A stretch of DNA of 15,203 nt from an uncultured Oscillospiraceae bacterium (GTDB lineage Bacteria; Bacillota; Clostridia; Oscillospirales; Oscillospiraceae). The stretch spans positions 1 to 15,203 of the forward strand of contig CAKTEB010000061.1 of assembly GCA_934546685.1 (NCBI GenBank), written 5' to 3'. Positions 8,178-14,614 of this stretch are shown here, piece after piece. Position numbers and translations under genes: made by a program. The first letter of the stretch is position 1; each line of letters begins with the position of its first letter. Under the pieces are notes generated by a model. The model saw only the letters and a program-made list of their open reading frames with translations, had not been told where the DNA came from and made no database searches.

Positions 8178-9269
8178 TTACTCCTCGCTGATGGCCTCGT
8201 AGTCGTCGGGAACAGTGATGCCCAGAGCCTCGCAGTTGGCCGCGTTGTACTTCTTGGTCACGTTCTTCGCGGTCTCAACAGGCATAGTGGTCACATCCGC
8301 GCCCTCGGTGAGGATCCGGGCAGCCATCTCGCCGGTGGTGTAGCCCAGGTCATAGTAGCTGATGGACAGGGTGGCCACGCCGCAGCCCTTGCAGATGCCC
8401 TCTTCGCCAGCCACCACGGGAACCTTAGCGGGCAGAACCACATTGGCAATGGCCTCGGTGTTGGAGGCGGCGGTGTTATCGGTGGGGATGTAGATCACGT
8501 CGGAGCCGTCGCAGGCGCTCTGGGTGACAGAAGCAACATCGTTGGTGTCGTTGAAGGCGTAGCGAGCGACCTCATAGCCCTCGTCCTTCAGGTAGCCCTC
8601 GATGGTGTCGCACTGATAGACGGAGTTGGGCTCAGCGGTGCAGTACAGAAGGCCCACGGTCTTAGCATCGGGGAACAGCTCCTTGATCATGGCAGCCTGC
8701 TGATCCAGAGGAGCCAGATCGGAGGTACCGGAGACGTTGGTGCCCACGGTGCCGGTCCAGTCGCTGATCTCGAGAGCAGTGGCATAATCCGTGACGGAAG
8801 TGCCCAGCACGGGGATATCGGAGGTGGCGGCGGAAGCAGCCTGGAGCGGTGCGGTGGCGTTGGCCAGGATCAGATCCACGTTCTCGGACAGGAAGCCGTT
8901 GACGATGGTAGAGCAGTTGGCGGAGTCGCCGGAAGCGTTCTGCTCGTCAAACTTGACCTTGTCGCCCAGCTTCTCGGTCAGAGCGTCCTTGAAGCCCTGG
9001 GTAGCGGCGTCCAGCGCCTCGTGCTGAACCAGCTGGCAGATGCCGATGAGATAGGTGTCGCCGTCGGCGGCGGCAGTCTCGGCGGCGGAGCCGGCCTCAG
9101 CGGGAGCGGCAGTCTCAGTGGCCGTCTCGGCAGCCGCGGGAGCTGCGGCGGAAGCTGCGTCAGAGCCGCCGGCGGCGGCAGAGGAAGCCTCGGAGCTTCC
9201 GCAAGCGGACAAAGCTGCGACCATGCCAATGGCAGTGAGCAGCGCAGTGAGTTTTTTCAGTTTTTTCAT
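8178..9269 (-). CDS. ABC transporter substrate-binding lipoprotein (TrpX-like, ABC_sub_bind family)
   Basis: Extracytoplasmic solute-binding lipoprotein of 363 residues. The N-terminus is a lipoprotein signal peptide: basic MKKLKK, a hydrophobic core and the lipobox LSAC with C23 as the lipidated residue. Residues 24-70 are a low-complexity linker rich in Ala, Ser, Thr and Glu. The binding domain starts near 72 with TYLIGICQLVQHEALDAA, close to the IGIxQxVxHxALD pattern of ABC_sub_bind proteins, and continues with the periplasmic-binding-protein pattern (DLILANATAPLQAA, IPVLGTSVTDY, YIPTDNTAA). The ATG is chosen because GGAGG lies seven bases upstream; a longer in-frame start lacks a signal-peptide-like beginning. 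First gene of the importer operon. Family members transport aromatic amino acids or other small solutes, so the ligand is left open. Confidence 0.93.
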   Translation of the reverse strand: MKKLKKLTALLTAIGMVAALSACGSSEASSAAAGGSDAASAAAPAAAETATETAAPAEAGSAAETAAADGDTYLIGICQLVQHEALDAATQGFKDALTEKLGDKVKFDEQNASGDSANCSTIVNGFLSENVDLILANATAPLQAASAATSDIPVLGTSVTDYATALEISDWTGTVGTNVSGTSDLAPLDQQAAMIKELFPDAKTVGLLYCTAEPNSVYQCDTIEGYLKDEGYEVARYAFNDTNDVASVTQSACDGSDVIYIPTDNTAASNTEAIANVVLPAKVPVVAGEEGICKGCGVATLSISYYDLGYTTGEMAARILTEGADVTTMPVETAKNVTKKYNAANCEALGITVPDDYEAISEE

Positions 9270-9321
9270 AATGAAACCTCCATTTTCCCGGCCATCCGCT
9301 TCGTTTCCTGGGCGGGGCCGC

Positions 9322-9356
9322 GGCGGCATTGGGAGATACTTCTCTACACTGCCGCC
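9322..9356 (-). promoter_or_regulatory. Hairpin in the leader of the ABC importer mRNA
   Basis: Within the roughly 108-base leader, GGCGGCA and TGCCGCC (7 bp) enclose a second small stem (GAGA/TCTC with a four-base loop). No T tract follows it and no known riboswitch or T-box motif is present in the leader. It may affect mRNA stability or be incidental. Confidence 0.4.
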
Positions 9357-9384
9357 AAAACACTTTAATGCGTTACGTCACAGA

Positions 9385-9412
9385 ATTATACATCAAAATT
9401 TCCATTTGTCAA
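9385..9412 (-). promoter_or_regulatory. Consensus sigma-A promoter of the ABC importer operon
   Basis: On the minus strand, TTGACA (9407-9412), a 16-base spacer and TATAAT (9385-9390), both hexamers perfect. Predicted start is near 9378, giving a leader of about 108 bases before the lipoprotein ATG at 9269. This predicts strong expression unless repressed; no obvious operator palindrome overlaps it. Confidence 0.85.
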
Positions 9413-9472
9413 CTGATATTTTACAATGCTCCCAGAACTTCCGCGGATGAACTGCATATTTACTCACCGCTT

Positions 9473-9506
9473 CGCCGCTTTTATACGGCAAAGCGGCGTG
9501 TTTTTT
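9473..9506 (+). terminator. Orphan plus-strand terminator-like hairpin
   Basis: A 9-bp stem (CGCCGCTTT at 9473-9481, complement at 9490-9498), an eight-base loop and then TGTTTTTT on the plus strand. No plus-strand gene lies upstream; the surrounding genes are all on the minus strand. The 330-base stretch 9270-9600 otherwise holds only the ABC promoter and leader and the xth terminator. Confidence 0.6.
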
Positions 9507-9511
9507 CCAGC

Positions 9512-9568
9512 AAAAAGCACAATCCTGACAAATCCGCTGCGGACTTGCCAGGATTTTTGGTGCTTTTC
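9512..9568 (-). terminator. Terminator of the topB-xth transcript (long imperfect hairpin)
   Basis: Read on the minus strand, AAAAGCAC/GTGCTTTT form an outer stem around AATCCTG/CAGGATT and an inner CAAGTCCGC/GCGGATTTG arm, ending in GTGCTTTTTGC. It lies about 33 bases after the xth stop and has the T-rich 3' edge expected for termination. Confidence 0.75.
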
Positions 9569-9600
9569 ACGATTTTGCGGGTGCATATAAAATTGCCGTT

Positions 9601-10356
9601 TTACAGGTCGATTTCCAGCTCCACTGGGCAGTGGTCCGAGCCCATCACCTCACTGTGGATGGCTGCCCCGGTGATCTTGCCCCGGGCAGCGTTGGACACC
9701 AGCCAGTAGTCGATACGCCATCCCGCGTTGTTCTTCCGGGCGTTGAACCGGTAGCTCCACCAGCTGTAGGCCCCGGTGCGCTCCGGGTACAGCTGCCGGA
9801 AGGAATCAGTGAAGCCGCTTTCCAGCAGCGTCTCCATCTTCTCCCGCTCCTGGTCGGAGAACCCCGCCTTGCCCCGGTTGGGGCCGGGATTTTTCAGGTC
9901 GATGTCTGTTCTTGCCACGTTGAGATCCCCGGATACCAGCACCGGCTTTTTCTCCGCCAGGGCCGTAAGATAAGCCCGGAAGGCGTCCTCCCATTCCATC
10001 CGGTGGTCAATGCGCTTGAGCCCCTCCTGGGCGTTGGGGGTGTAGCAGGTAGCGACGTAATAGTCCGGATACTCCAGGGTGATGAGCCGCCCCTCGGTGT
10101 CCAGCTCCGGCACGCCTACGCCGTAGGTCACGCCCACAGGCTCCTCCTTGGCGAAAATCGCCGTGCCGGAGTAGCCCTTCTTCTCCGCGTAATTCCAGAA
10201 CTGATGATACCCCGGCAGCTCCAGTTCAACCTGGCCCTCCTGGAGCTTTGTCTCCTGGAGGCAGAAGAAATCCGCGTCCGCCTGGTTAAAATAGTCCTGG
10301 AACCCCTTGCCCAGGCAGGCCCGCAGGCCGTTGACATTCCACGAGATCAGCTTCAT
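9601..10356 (-). CDS. xth: Exodeoxyribonuclease III / AP endonuclease (ExoA type)
   Basis: Base-excision repair enzyme that cleaves DNA at abasic sites and removes 3' blocking groups. Its 251 residues match the length of Bacillus ExoA. The exonuclease-endonuclease-phosphatase fold residues are all visible: N7 (SWNVNG), E35 (LQETK), Y105 (CYTPN), D144 and N146 (SGDLNVA), D216 (GWRIDYWLVS), and D241-H242 near the C-terminus (GSDHCPVELEI). The start is the ATG overlapping the topB stop (ATGA), preceded by AGGAGG ten bases upstream inside topB; an alternative start ten codons earlier lies before that binding site and is unlikely. Co-transcribed with topB and followed by a terminator. Confidence 0.96.
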   Translation of the reverse strand: MKLISWNVNGLRACLGKGFQDYFNQADADFFCLQETKLQEGQVELELPGYHQFWNYAEKKGYSGTAIFAKEEPVGVTYGVGVPELDTEGRLITLEYPDYYVATCYTPNAQEGLKRIDHRMEWEDAFRAYLTALAEKKPVLVSGDLNVARTDIDLKNPGPNRGKAGFSDQEREKMETLLESGFTDSFRQLYPERTGAYSWWSYRFNARKNNAGWRIDYWLVSNAARGKITGAAIHSEVMGSDHCPVELEIDL

Positions 10357-12536
10357 TTGTTTTTCGCCTCCTGTGCAGCCTTCCATTTGGCCAGCGCGTC
10401 CGCCATGGCGGTATTTCCGCCGCCGGTGTCCTGATTGGCCAGATATTTCCGTACATCCCGCTTGCCCGCGCCGGCATTGGCCCGGCGCTTTTTGAAGTCC
10501 GAGAGCTTTTCCCGGTAGCCGCAGACACAGGCAAACATCTGCTTCTCCCCTTCTCCCCGGAGCTCCATTTTCTTATGGCAGTTGGGGCACCGGGCGTTGG
10601 TGGTCTGGGTCAGGCTCCGGCGGTAGCCGCATTCCCGATCCGGGCACACCAGCATCTCGCCCCGCTTGCCCTTGACCCGCAGCAGGTATTTCCCGCAGTC
10701 CGGGCAGGGCGTCCGGGTCTGGTTGTCGTGGCGATAGGTCTTGTCGCTGGCCTTCACCTCTGTCACCAGCTCCGCGGCATATTTCCGCATACTGTCCACA
10801 AAGTCCGTGTCCTTTTCCCTGCCCTTGGCAATGGCCGCCAGCCGATCCTCCCACCGGGCGGTGAGCTCCGCGGAGCGCAGCTCCTCCGGGGCCAGCTCAA
10901 TGAGCTGCACGCCCTTAGAGGTGGGCACCAGTTCCTTGCCCCGGCGCTCCACATAGAAGGTAGAAAACAGCTTTTCGATGATATCTGCCCGGGTAGCCGG
11001 CGTGCCCAGCCCGGAGGTCTCCTCCAGGATCCTGGAGAGATTCTTGTCGCTGACCTGCCCCGCCGGATGCTCCATGGCCGTGAGCAGCGTGGCCTCGGTG
11101 TATCGGGCCGGAGGAGATGTCCTTCCGGGCTTCAGCGCCGCGGACTGCACGGTAAGCCTCTGGCCCTGGGTGAGCTCCGGCAGGGACTGGCTCTGCTCCT
11201 CCTCGTCCGCTTCCTCCAGCTGGAAGGAGCGGTCATAGGCCCGCCGCCAGCCCTGACTGATGACGCGCTTGCCCTTGGCGGTGAAGGTCTCCCCGGCGAT
11301 GGTCATGGTGACCTTGATCTCCTCATATTCATAGGGCTCCAGCAGCACCGCCAGAAATCGCCGCACCACCAGATCGTAGATATTCCGCTCCGGGCCGCTG
11401 AGGTCATAGAGCTGGGGCTGCTCCTCTGTTGGGATGATAGCGTGGTGGTCAGTGACCTTGGCATCGTTCACCAGATATTTCGTCTGTAGGGGCTTTTTTC
11501 GGAAGATCTCCTGGGCCAGGGGCTTATATTCATCCACCATGCAGCTCCGGAGCCGCTCCGGCAGGGTCGCCACCACGTCCTGGGAGATATACCGGGAGTC
11601 CGTCCGTGGATAGGTCAGCAGCTTATGGCGCTCATAGAGGCTCTGCATAAGCGACAGGGTCTCCTTGGCGGAATAGGCATACTTCTTATTGGCGTCCCGC
11701 TGGAGCTCCGTGAGATCATAGGCCGCCGGAGGGGGCGTCAGCTTCCGCTGACGCTCTACCTTGGTGAGCAGCGCCTGCTGGCCCTTGAGCTTGTTCAGGA
11801 TGCCTTCAGCCTTCTCCCGGTCAAAGGTCTGGGCGTTCTTCCCCCCGTCCCGCCAGGTGGCTGTGAGCCCCGGCAGCTTGGCGGTGACGCCCCAGAACTC
11901 CCTGGGGGTGAACTTCTTGATCTCCTCCTCCCGGCGGACGATCAGGGCCAGGGTGGGCGTCTGCACCCGGCCAGCGGACAGCTGGGCGTTATACTTGCAG
12001 GTCAAGGCCCGGGTCACATTGAGTCCCACCAGCCAGTCCGCCTCGCTGCGTGCCTGGGCGGAGCGGAACAGATCGTCATACTGGGCCGCGGGCTTTAGAT
12101 TCTGGAACCCCTCCCGGATGGCCTTGTCGGTCTGGGAGGAGATCCAAAGCCGCTGGGTCTTGCCCTTCCAGCCCGCCTTCATCATGATCCACCGGGCCAC
12201 CAGTTCCCCCTCCCGGCCAGCGTCGGTGGCGATGATGAGCTCGCTGACGTCTCCCCGCTTCATAAGGGAGGACACCACCTGGAACTGCCGCCGGGATTCC
12301 GGGATCACCACCAGCTTCATATTTGGGGGCAGCATGGGCAGATCCTCCATGCTCCACTTCTCATATTTCTTATCGTACACGTCCGGATCCGCCAGGGTCA
12401 CAAGATGCCCCAGGGCCCAGGTGACAATATATTTGTCTCCCTCCAGGCAGCCGTTTCCGCTTCTGGTGCAGCCCAGCACCCGGGCCAGCTCCCGGCCCAC
12501 CGAGGGCTTTTCCGCCAGTACAAGGATCTTTGCCAT
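10353..12536 (-). CDS. topB: DNA topoisomerase III (type IA)
   Basis: Type IA topoisomerase of 727 residues that passes single DNA strands and resolves recombination or replication intermediates. The TOPRIM domain begins at MAKILVLAEKPSVGR (catalytic Glu in AEKPS) and holds ATDAGREGE, the form used by Firmicutes TopB. The catalytic tyrosine is in LTYPRTDSRY, with Y309 at the strand-cleavage position. LSAGRVQTPTL follows the TOPRIM part as in other type IA enzymes. The C-terminus carries zinc-ribbon-like modules, CPDCGKY...CGYR (from about residue 611) and CPNCHKK...CVCGYRE, then a basic tail. The GAGGT ribosome binding site is seven bases before the ATG. Chromosomal housekeeping copy is likely, although topB paralogues also occur on conjugative elements; no such genes are seen nearby. 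Confidence 0.95.
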   Translation of the reverse strand: MAKILVLAEKPSVGRELARVLGCTRSGNGCLEGDKYIVTWALGHLVTLADPDVYDKKYEKWSMEDLPMLPPNMKLVVIPESRRQFQVVSSLMKRGDVSELIIATDAGREGELVARWIMMKAGWKGKTQRLWISSQTDKAIREGFQNLKPAAQYDDLFRSAQARSEADWLVGLNVTRALTCKYNAQLSAGRVQTPTLALIVRREEEIKKFTPREFWGVTAKLPGLTATWRDGGKNAQTFDREKAEGILNKLKGQQALLTKVERQRKLTPPPAAYDLTELQRDANKKYAYSAKETLSLMQSLYERHKLLTYPRTDSRYISQDVVATLPERLRSCMVDEYKPLAQEIFRKKPLQTKYLVNDAKVTDHHAIIPTEEQPQLYDLSGPERNIYDLVVRRFLAVLLEPYEYEEIKVTMTIAGETFTAKGKRVISQGWRRAYDRSFQLEEADEEEQSQSLPELTQGQRLTVQSAALKPGRTSPPARYTEATLLTAMEHPAGQVSDKNLSRILEETSGLGTPATRADIIEKLFSTFYVERRGKELVPTSKGVQLIELAPEELRSAELTARWEDRLAAIAKGREKDTDFVDSMRKYAAELVTEVKASDKTYRHDNQTRTPCPDCGKYLLRVKGKRGEMLVCPDRECGYRRSLTQTTNARCPNCHKKMELRGEGEKQMFACVCGYREKLSDFKKRRANAGAGKRDVRKYLANQDTGGGNTAMADALAKWKAAQEAKNK

Positions 12537-12671
12537 ATCGTTACCTCGTTTCTCTTGTCATTACGCTCAGTGTACCATATCCACAGGAAAAAGGAAAGGC
12601 CCGGCTCGCCGCCAGTGCATAAAAACACGCCTGTTCCACATACTACCGCCACAAGGAAAGGAGCCATAATC
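12537..12671. promoter_or_regulatory. Divergent intergenic region topB / helical hypothetical gene
   Basis: Space of 135 bases that must hold the start signals of two divergent genes. On the minus strand an extended -10-like TGGTACACT (TACACT at 12569-12574) has only a weak -35 (TTTCCT) 17 bases upstream. No convincing plus-strand promoter was found for the 12672 gene; its ribosome binding site is AAAGGAG at 12657-12663. Confidence 0.35.
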
Positions 12672-13100
12672 ATGCTTACGGATATCGAACTGCTCTCTTA
12701 CATTCACGAGACCGCCCAGATGGGCCAGGACGGCATCGACGCAGTGCTGAAATACGCCGCCTGTCAGCCCATCACCGACGCCCTCCGGCAGCAGAAGGCT
12801 GAGTACGGCGAGCTCTCCGCCAGCGCCGCAGAGATGCTTCGGGCCAGGGGCAGCGGCCCCGATCCCCTGCCCCTGGGGGCCAAAATGGGGCTGGCCATGA
12901 GCAAGGCCAAAAACCGCTTTGCCCCGCCCTCCACCTCCAAAATTGCGGAGCTGCTGATTACCGGCAATACCAAAGGGGTCATCAAGTCCATCCAGCACCA
13001 TCGGCAGTATCTGGGGAAGGATGAGCGGGTCACGGATCTCAGCAAAAAGCTCCTGGAAACGGAGCAGGACAATATCCAGCAGATGAAGCCCTTTCTATGA
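12672..13100 (+). CDS. Small helical hypothetical protein (possibly ferritin-like bundle)
   Basis: Function not recognised. A 142-residue soluble protein without signal peptide or membrane segment. It appears to be nearly all helix: about residues 3-27 (LTDIELLSYIHETAQMGQDG), 32-58, a Pro/Gly-containing centre (GSGPDPLPLG), then 90-117 (SKIAELLITGNTKGVIKSI) and 122-139 (TDLSKKLLETEQDNIQQM). The spacing of acidic residues and His in the first and last helices recalls four-helix bundles of the ferritin/DUF2383 kind, but metal ligands cannot be assigned with confidence. It resembles a hypothetical protein I recall from Clostridia. The start is supported by AAAGGAG eight bases upstream. It is a single gene, divergent from topB and convergent with the membrane protein. 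No plus-strand T-tract terminator follows. Confidence 0.8.
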   Translation: MLTDIELLSYIHETAQMGQDGIDAVLKYAACQPITDALRQQKAEYGELSASAAEMLRARGSGPDPLPLGAKMGLAMSKAKNRFAPPSTSKIAELLITGNTKGVIKSIQHHRQYLGKDERVTDLSKKLLETEQDNIQQMKPFL

Positions 13101-13117
13101 GGCAGCACCGTGCAAAT

Positions 13118-13151
13118 ATAAAAAGATCAGGAACGCCAAACGTTCCCGATC
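13118..13151 (-). terminator. Terminator of the membrane-protein gene
   Basis: GATC-A-GGAACG (13125-13135) pairs with CGTTCC-C-GATC (13141-13151) with one A-C mismatch and a five-base loop. On the minus strand it is followed by TTTTTATA. The hairpin overlaps the last two bases of the stop codon of the minus-strand gene. On the plus strand no T run follows, so it is directional. Confidence 0.75.
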
Positions 13152-13593
13152 ATCCAAATTCCGTTTCCAACAATCTCTGTCCGCTGACCATGCGGCCAAA
13201 GGCTGTCCGGTGCCGCTCCATGAGCGCCCGGATCTGCCGCTGGGTGGGCGACTCCATGTCCGTCTGGATCACCACCCGGAAGGTGCTCTGCCGCAGCTCC
13301 CCATGCTCCCAGAGAAACTGTCGCTCCAGCAGGGTCAGGCCCAAATGGCTGCCGCCATTCTCCGCCGTCCAGAGGCTGCCGTCCCGGAGCTCCAGCATAC
13401 AGAGCCCGTTTTCCCAGTCGATGGTGAAGCGCCCGGAGGTCTGGCGCCCCTGAGCAAGCTTTACCGCCAGCTCCGCCAGATGCAGGGCCCGCTGCTCCGG
13501 CCTCAGCTTTTTTCCGTCCGGCCCCAGCGCCCAAAGCCCCAGCAGCATCAGCGCCGCCAGCAGGATTCCGCAGAAGAACACGGTCAGCCACAT
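13150..13593 (-). CDS. Single-pass membrane protein of unknown function
   Basis: Function not recognised. A 147-residue protein whose N-terminus is one long hydrophobic segment (residues 2-23, WLTVFFCGILLAALMLLGLW), with the remainder soluble. The soluble part has a Lys/Arg-rich stretch (26-45), a beta-like region (RFTIDWENGLCMLELRDGS) and a long polar helix near the end (SPTQRQIRALMERHRTAFG). The segment has no cleavage or lipobox motif, so it is probably a membrane anchor. The ATG at 13593 is chosen because GGGGGGAG lies about seven bases upstream; an in-frame start 17 codons earlier lacks this. It is divergently transcribed from the small Cro/C1-type regulator and driven by a consensus promoter overlaid by a palindrome, so it is likely that regulator's target. 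Confidence 0.75.
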   Translation of the reverse strand: MWLTVFFCGILLAALMLLGLWALGPDGKKLRPEQRALHLAELAVKLAQGRQTSGRFTIDWENGLCMLELRDGSLWTAENGGSHLGLTLLERQFLWEHGELRQSTFRVVIQTDMESPTQRQIRALMERHRTAFGRMVSGQRLLETEFG

Positions 13594-13661
13594 GATGGCT
13601 CCCCCCTTCGGTTCCATCCGGCAGAGGATCCCTGGGCCAGACAACCATAATTATCTAATGT

Positions 13662-13679
13662 TTGCATTATATAATGCAA
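13662..13679. promoter_or_regulatory. Palindromic operator candidate 1
   Basis: A perfect 18-bp palindrome, TTGCATTATATAATGCAA, covers the -10 of the minus-strand promoter. Beside it at 13650-13660 is ATTATCTAATG, an exact inverted copy of the CATTAGATAAT found at 13726-13736. A protein bound here would block transcription of the membrane-protein gene. Confidence 0.6.
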
Positions 13680-13694
13680 TAGTCTATGTGTCAA
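13666..13694 (-). promoter_or_regulatory. Consensus sigma-A promoter of the membrane-protein gene
   Basis: On the minus strand, TTGACA (13689-13694), a 17-base spacer and TATAAT (13666-13671): both hexamers perfect and the spacing ideal. Predicted start is near 13659, with a leader of about 65 bases. The -10 lies inside the 18-bp palindrome, so this strong promoter is expected to be repressed. Confidence 0.85.
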
Positions 13695-13710
13695 GGGAAA
13701 GTCATTGGCT

Positions 13711-13736
13711 ATTATCTGATATATTCATTAGATAAT
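13711..13736. promoter_or_regulatory. Palindromic operator candidate 2 at the regulator's own start
   Basis: ATTATCTGAT and ATTAGATAAT form an inverted repeat (9 of 10 positions) around six bases. It lies immediately before the GGAGG (13737-13741) of the regulator gene and contains a -10-like TATATT (13720-13725). Binding here would give autorepression. The plus-strand -35 is not clear. Confidence 0.55.
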
Positions 13737-13747
13737 GGAGGCATATG

Positions 13748-13957
13748 ATGGTACGACTGAATGTGCTGGAGCTGCTGCGGCAGCAGGGGCACACCAAATA
13801 CTGGCTCTATATTCAGCTGGGCATGAGCTATCAGAATTTCAACCGCATGGTCAACAATCAAACCGCGTCCATCCGCTATGAGAACATCGAGGCGCTATGT
13901 CAGATCCTGAACTGCACCCCCAACGAGCTGTTTGTATTTGAGGAGGACAAGCCTTAG
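13748..13957 (+). CDS. Small Cro/C1-type (XRE) helix-turn-helix regulator
   Basis: DNA-binding protein of 69 residues, essentially a lone helix-turn-helix domain of the Cro/C1 (HTH_26-like) kind. MVRLNVLELLRQQGHTKYWL leads to a first HTH helix (about 16-23) and a recognition helix near 27-36 (SYQNFNRMVNN). Then IRYENIEALCQILNCTPNELF, the standard closing helices, ends the domain. Two adjacent ATG codons exist; the second (13748) has GGAGG six bases away, the first only three, so the second is preferred. It is divergent from the membrane-protein gene and the intergenic DNA holds two dyads sharing the CATTAGATAAT half-site, so it probably represses both genes. No ligand domain is present. Confidence 0.9.
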   Translation: MVRLNVLELLRQQGHTKYWLYIQLGMSYQNFNRMVNNQTASIRYENIEALCQILNCTPNELFVFEEDKP

Positions 13958-13958
13958 C

Positions 13959-13987
13959 AAAAGGGCGGCGCCTGACCGGCGCCGCCC
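13959..13987 (-). terminator. Terminator of the HEAT-like gene
   Basis: A perfect 10-bp GC-only stem (GGGCGGCGCC at 13963-13972, complement at 13978-13987) with loop TGACC. On the minus strand it is followed by TTTTGC. It lies between the convergent stops of the regulator (13957) and the HEAT-like gene (14001). The plus strand lacks a T tract, so it suits the minus-strand gene best. Confidence 0.8.
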
Positions 13988-14000
13988 TGGGCTTCTGCTG

Positions 14001-14366
14001 TTACTGGGTCATTCTCTCCATTTCCTGTACGCGGACCTTGATCTGACGAACAGAAGAATCCACCGCGGAGATCATCGGCGTTTTGGACTGATCCACATTC
14101 TCCCGGAAGTACCGCAGGAGCGTAATGCAGCGATCATTGCCGATCTTCCCCAGAGAGTCGATGGTCTCCATCAGCAGGTCGTCGCTGGCTTCCCGATCGT
14201 TGAGAATCACGCTCAGGAGATCAATGCAGCCAGATCCGCCTGCCGCGCCGCAGGCCTTGGCGATCTTCATTTTAGAGTCGCCGTTCGTCTCGCCCAGGTT
14301 GTGCAGCAGCTTATCCCACTGCCTCTTTGCGATGAGCTTATCTACCTTTTTATTGATGTTGCCCAT
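14001..14366 (-). CDS. Small HEAT/armadillo-like repeat protein
   Basis: A 121-residue soluble protein, all helical, with a repeating pattern of paired helices. Units at about residues 31-57 (MKIAKACGAAGGSGCIDLLS), 63-90 (LLMETIDSLGKIGNDRCITL) and 96-119 share the A/L-x-x-x-G-x-x-G/S signature and the leucine spacing of HEAT or PBS-lyase-type repeats. The N-terminal 25 residues (KKVDKLIAKRQWDKLLHNLG) form a capping helix pair. Such domains usually bind other proteins; no catalytic residue is seen and no partner is encoded beside it. The ATG has only a modest ribosome binding site (GAAGGG). It has its own promoter and terminator, so it is a single-gene unit. Confidence 0.8.
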   Translation of the reverse strand: MGNINKKVDKLIAKRQWDKLLHNLGETNGDSKMKIAKACGAAGGSGCIDLLSVILNDREASDDLLMETIDSLGKIGNDRCITLLRYFRENVDQSKTPMISAVDSSVRQIKVRVQEMERMTQ

Positions 14367-14402
14367 AGGTACCCTTCTTTCTGCCGTTCGGCATGATTTT
14401 GC

Positions 14403-14460
14403 GGTCCCCCGGGTTTTCCTCTGCGGTACCCAAAGGCTGCCCCGGGGACCAGGAAAGATA
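14403..14460 (-). promoter_or_regulatory. Structured leader of the HEAT-like mRNA
   Basis: The leader of about 104 bases contains a long GC-rich inverted repeat: GGTCCCCCGGG (14403-14413) can pair with CCCCGGGGACC (14450-14460) with one bulge, enclosing a 36-base loop. There is no T tract after it, so it is not a terminator. A small GCCGAACGGC hairpin follows nearer the gene. Confidence 0.45.
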
Positions 14461-14476
14461 TTGTTCCTTCATGTTC

Positions 14477-14505
14477 AGTATAAGCCCGAAGCAAATACTT
14501 GTCAA
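14477..14505 (-). promoter_or_regulatory. Sigma-A promoter of the HEAT-like gene
   Basis: On the minus strand, TTGACA (14500-14505), a 17-base spacer and TATACT (14477-14482, 5/6). Predicted start is near 14470, leaving a leader of about 104 bases. High-quality match. Confidence 0.82.
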
Positions 14506-14614
14506 TATGTCCATCCAGGCTCATTTTGCACAAAGATTTTCGTATAAATTATACATTTTCATGAACGAAATATTTCGTAAGTATTACACGCAATGTGATG
14601 CACGCAGAAACTCC
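14506..14614. promoter_or_regulatory. AT-rich divergent spacer with two short palindromes
   Basis: Between the HEAT-like promoter and the leuA promoter. It holds GTATAAATTATAC (14542-14554, palindrome around a central A) and the perfect 14-bp palindrome ACGAAATATTTCGT (14565-14578). Both could be protein-binding sites acting on either divergent promoter; no known motif was matched. Confidence 0.4.

Noticed and set aside
10575..11489. Plus-strand open frame of about 304 codons inside topB
   Set aside because: Shadow of a clear topoisomerase gene; composition is Gly/Leu/Arg/His-rich without domains or a ribosome binding site.
14425..14440. T-box-like GGGTACCGCA on the minus strand in the leader of the HEAT-like gene
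   Set aside because: Two mismatches to the T-box consensus, the leader is too short for Stem I, and no terminator follows. Treated as chance.
14554..14571. Possible CodY box (ATTTTCATGAACGAAAT) upstream of leuA
   Set aside because: It departs from AATTTTCWGAAAATT in the second half and has too many mismatches to call.
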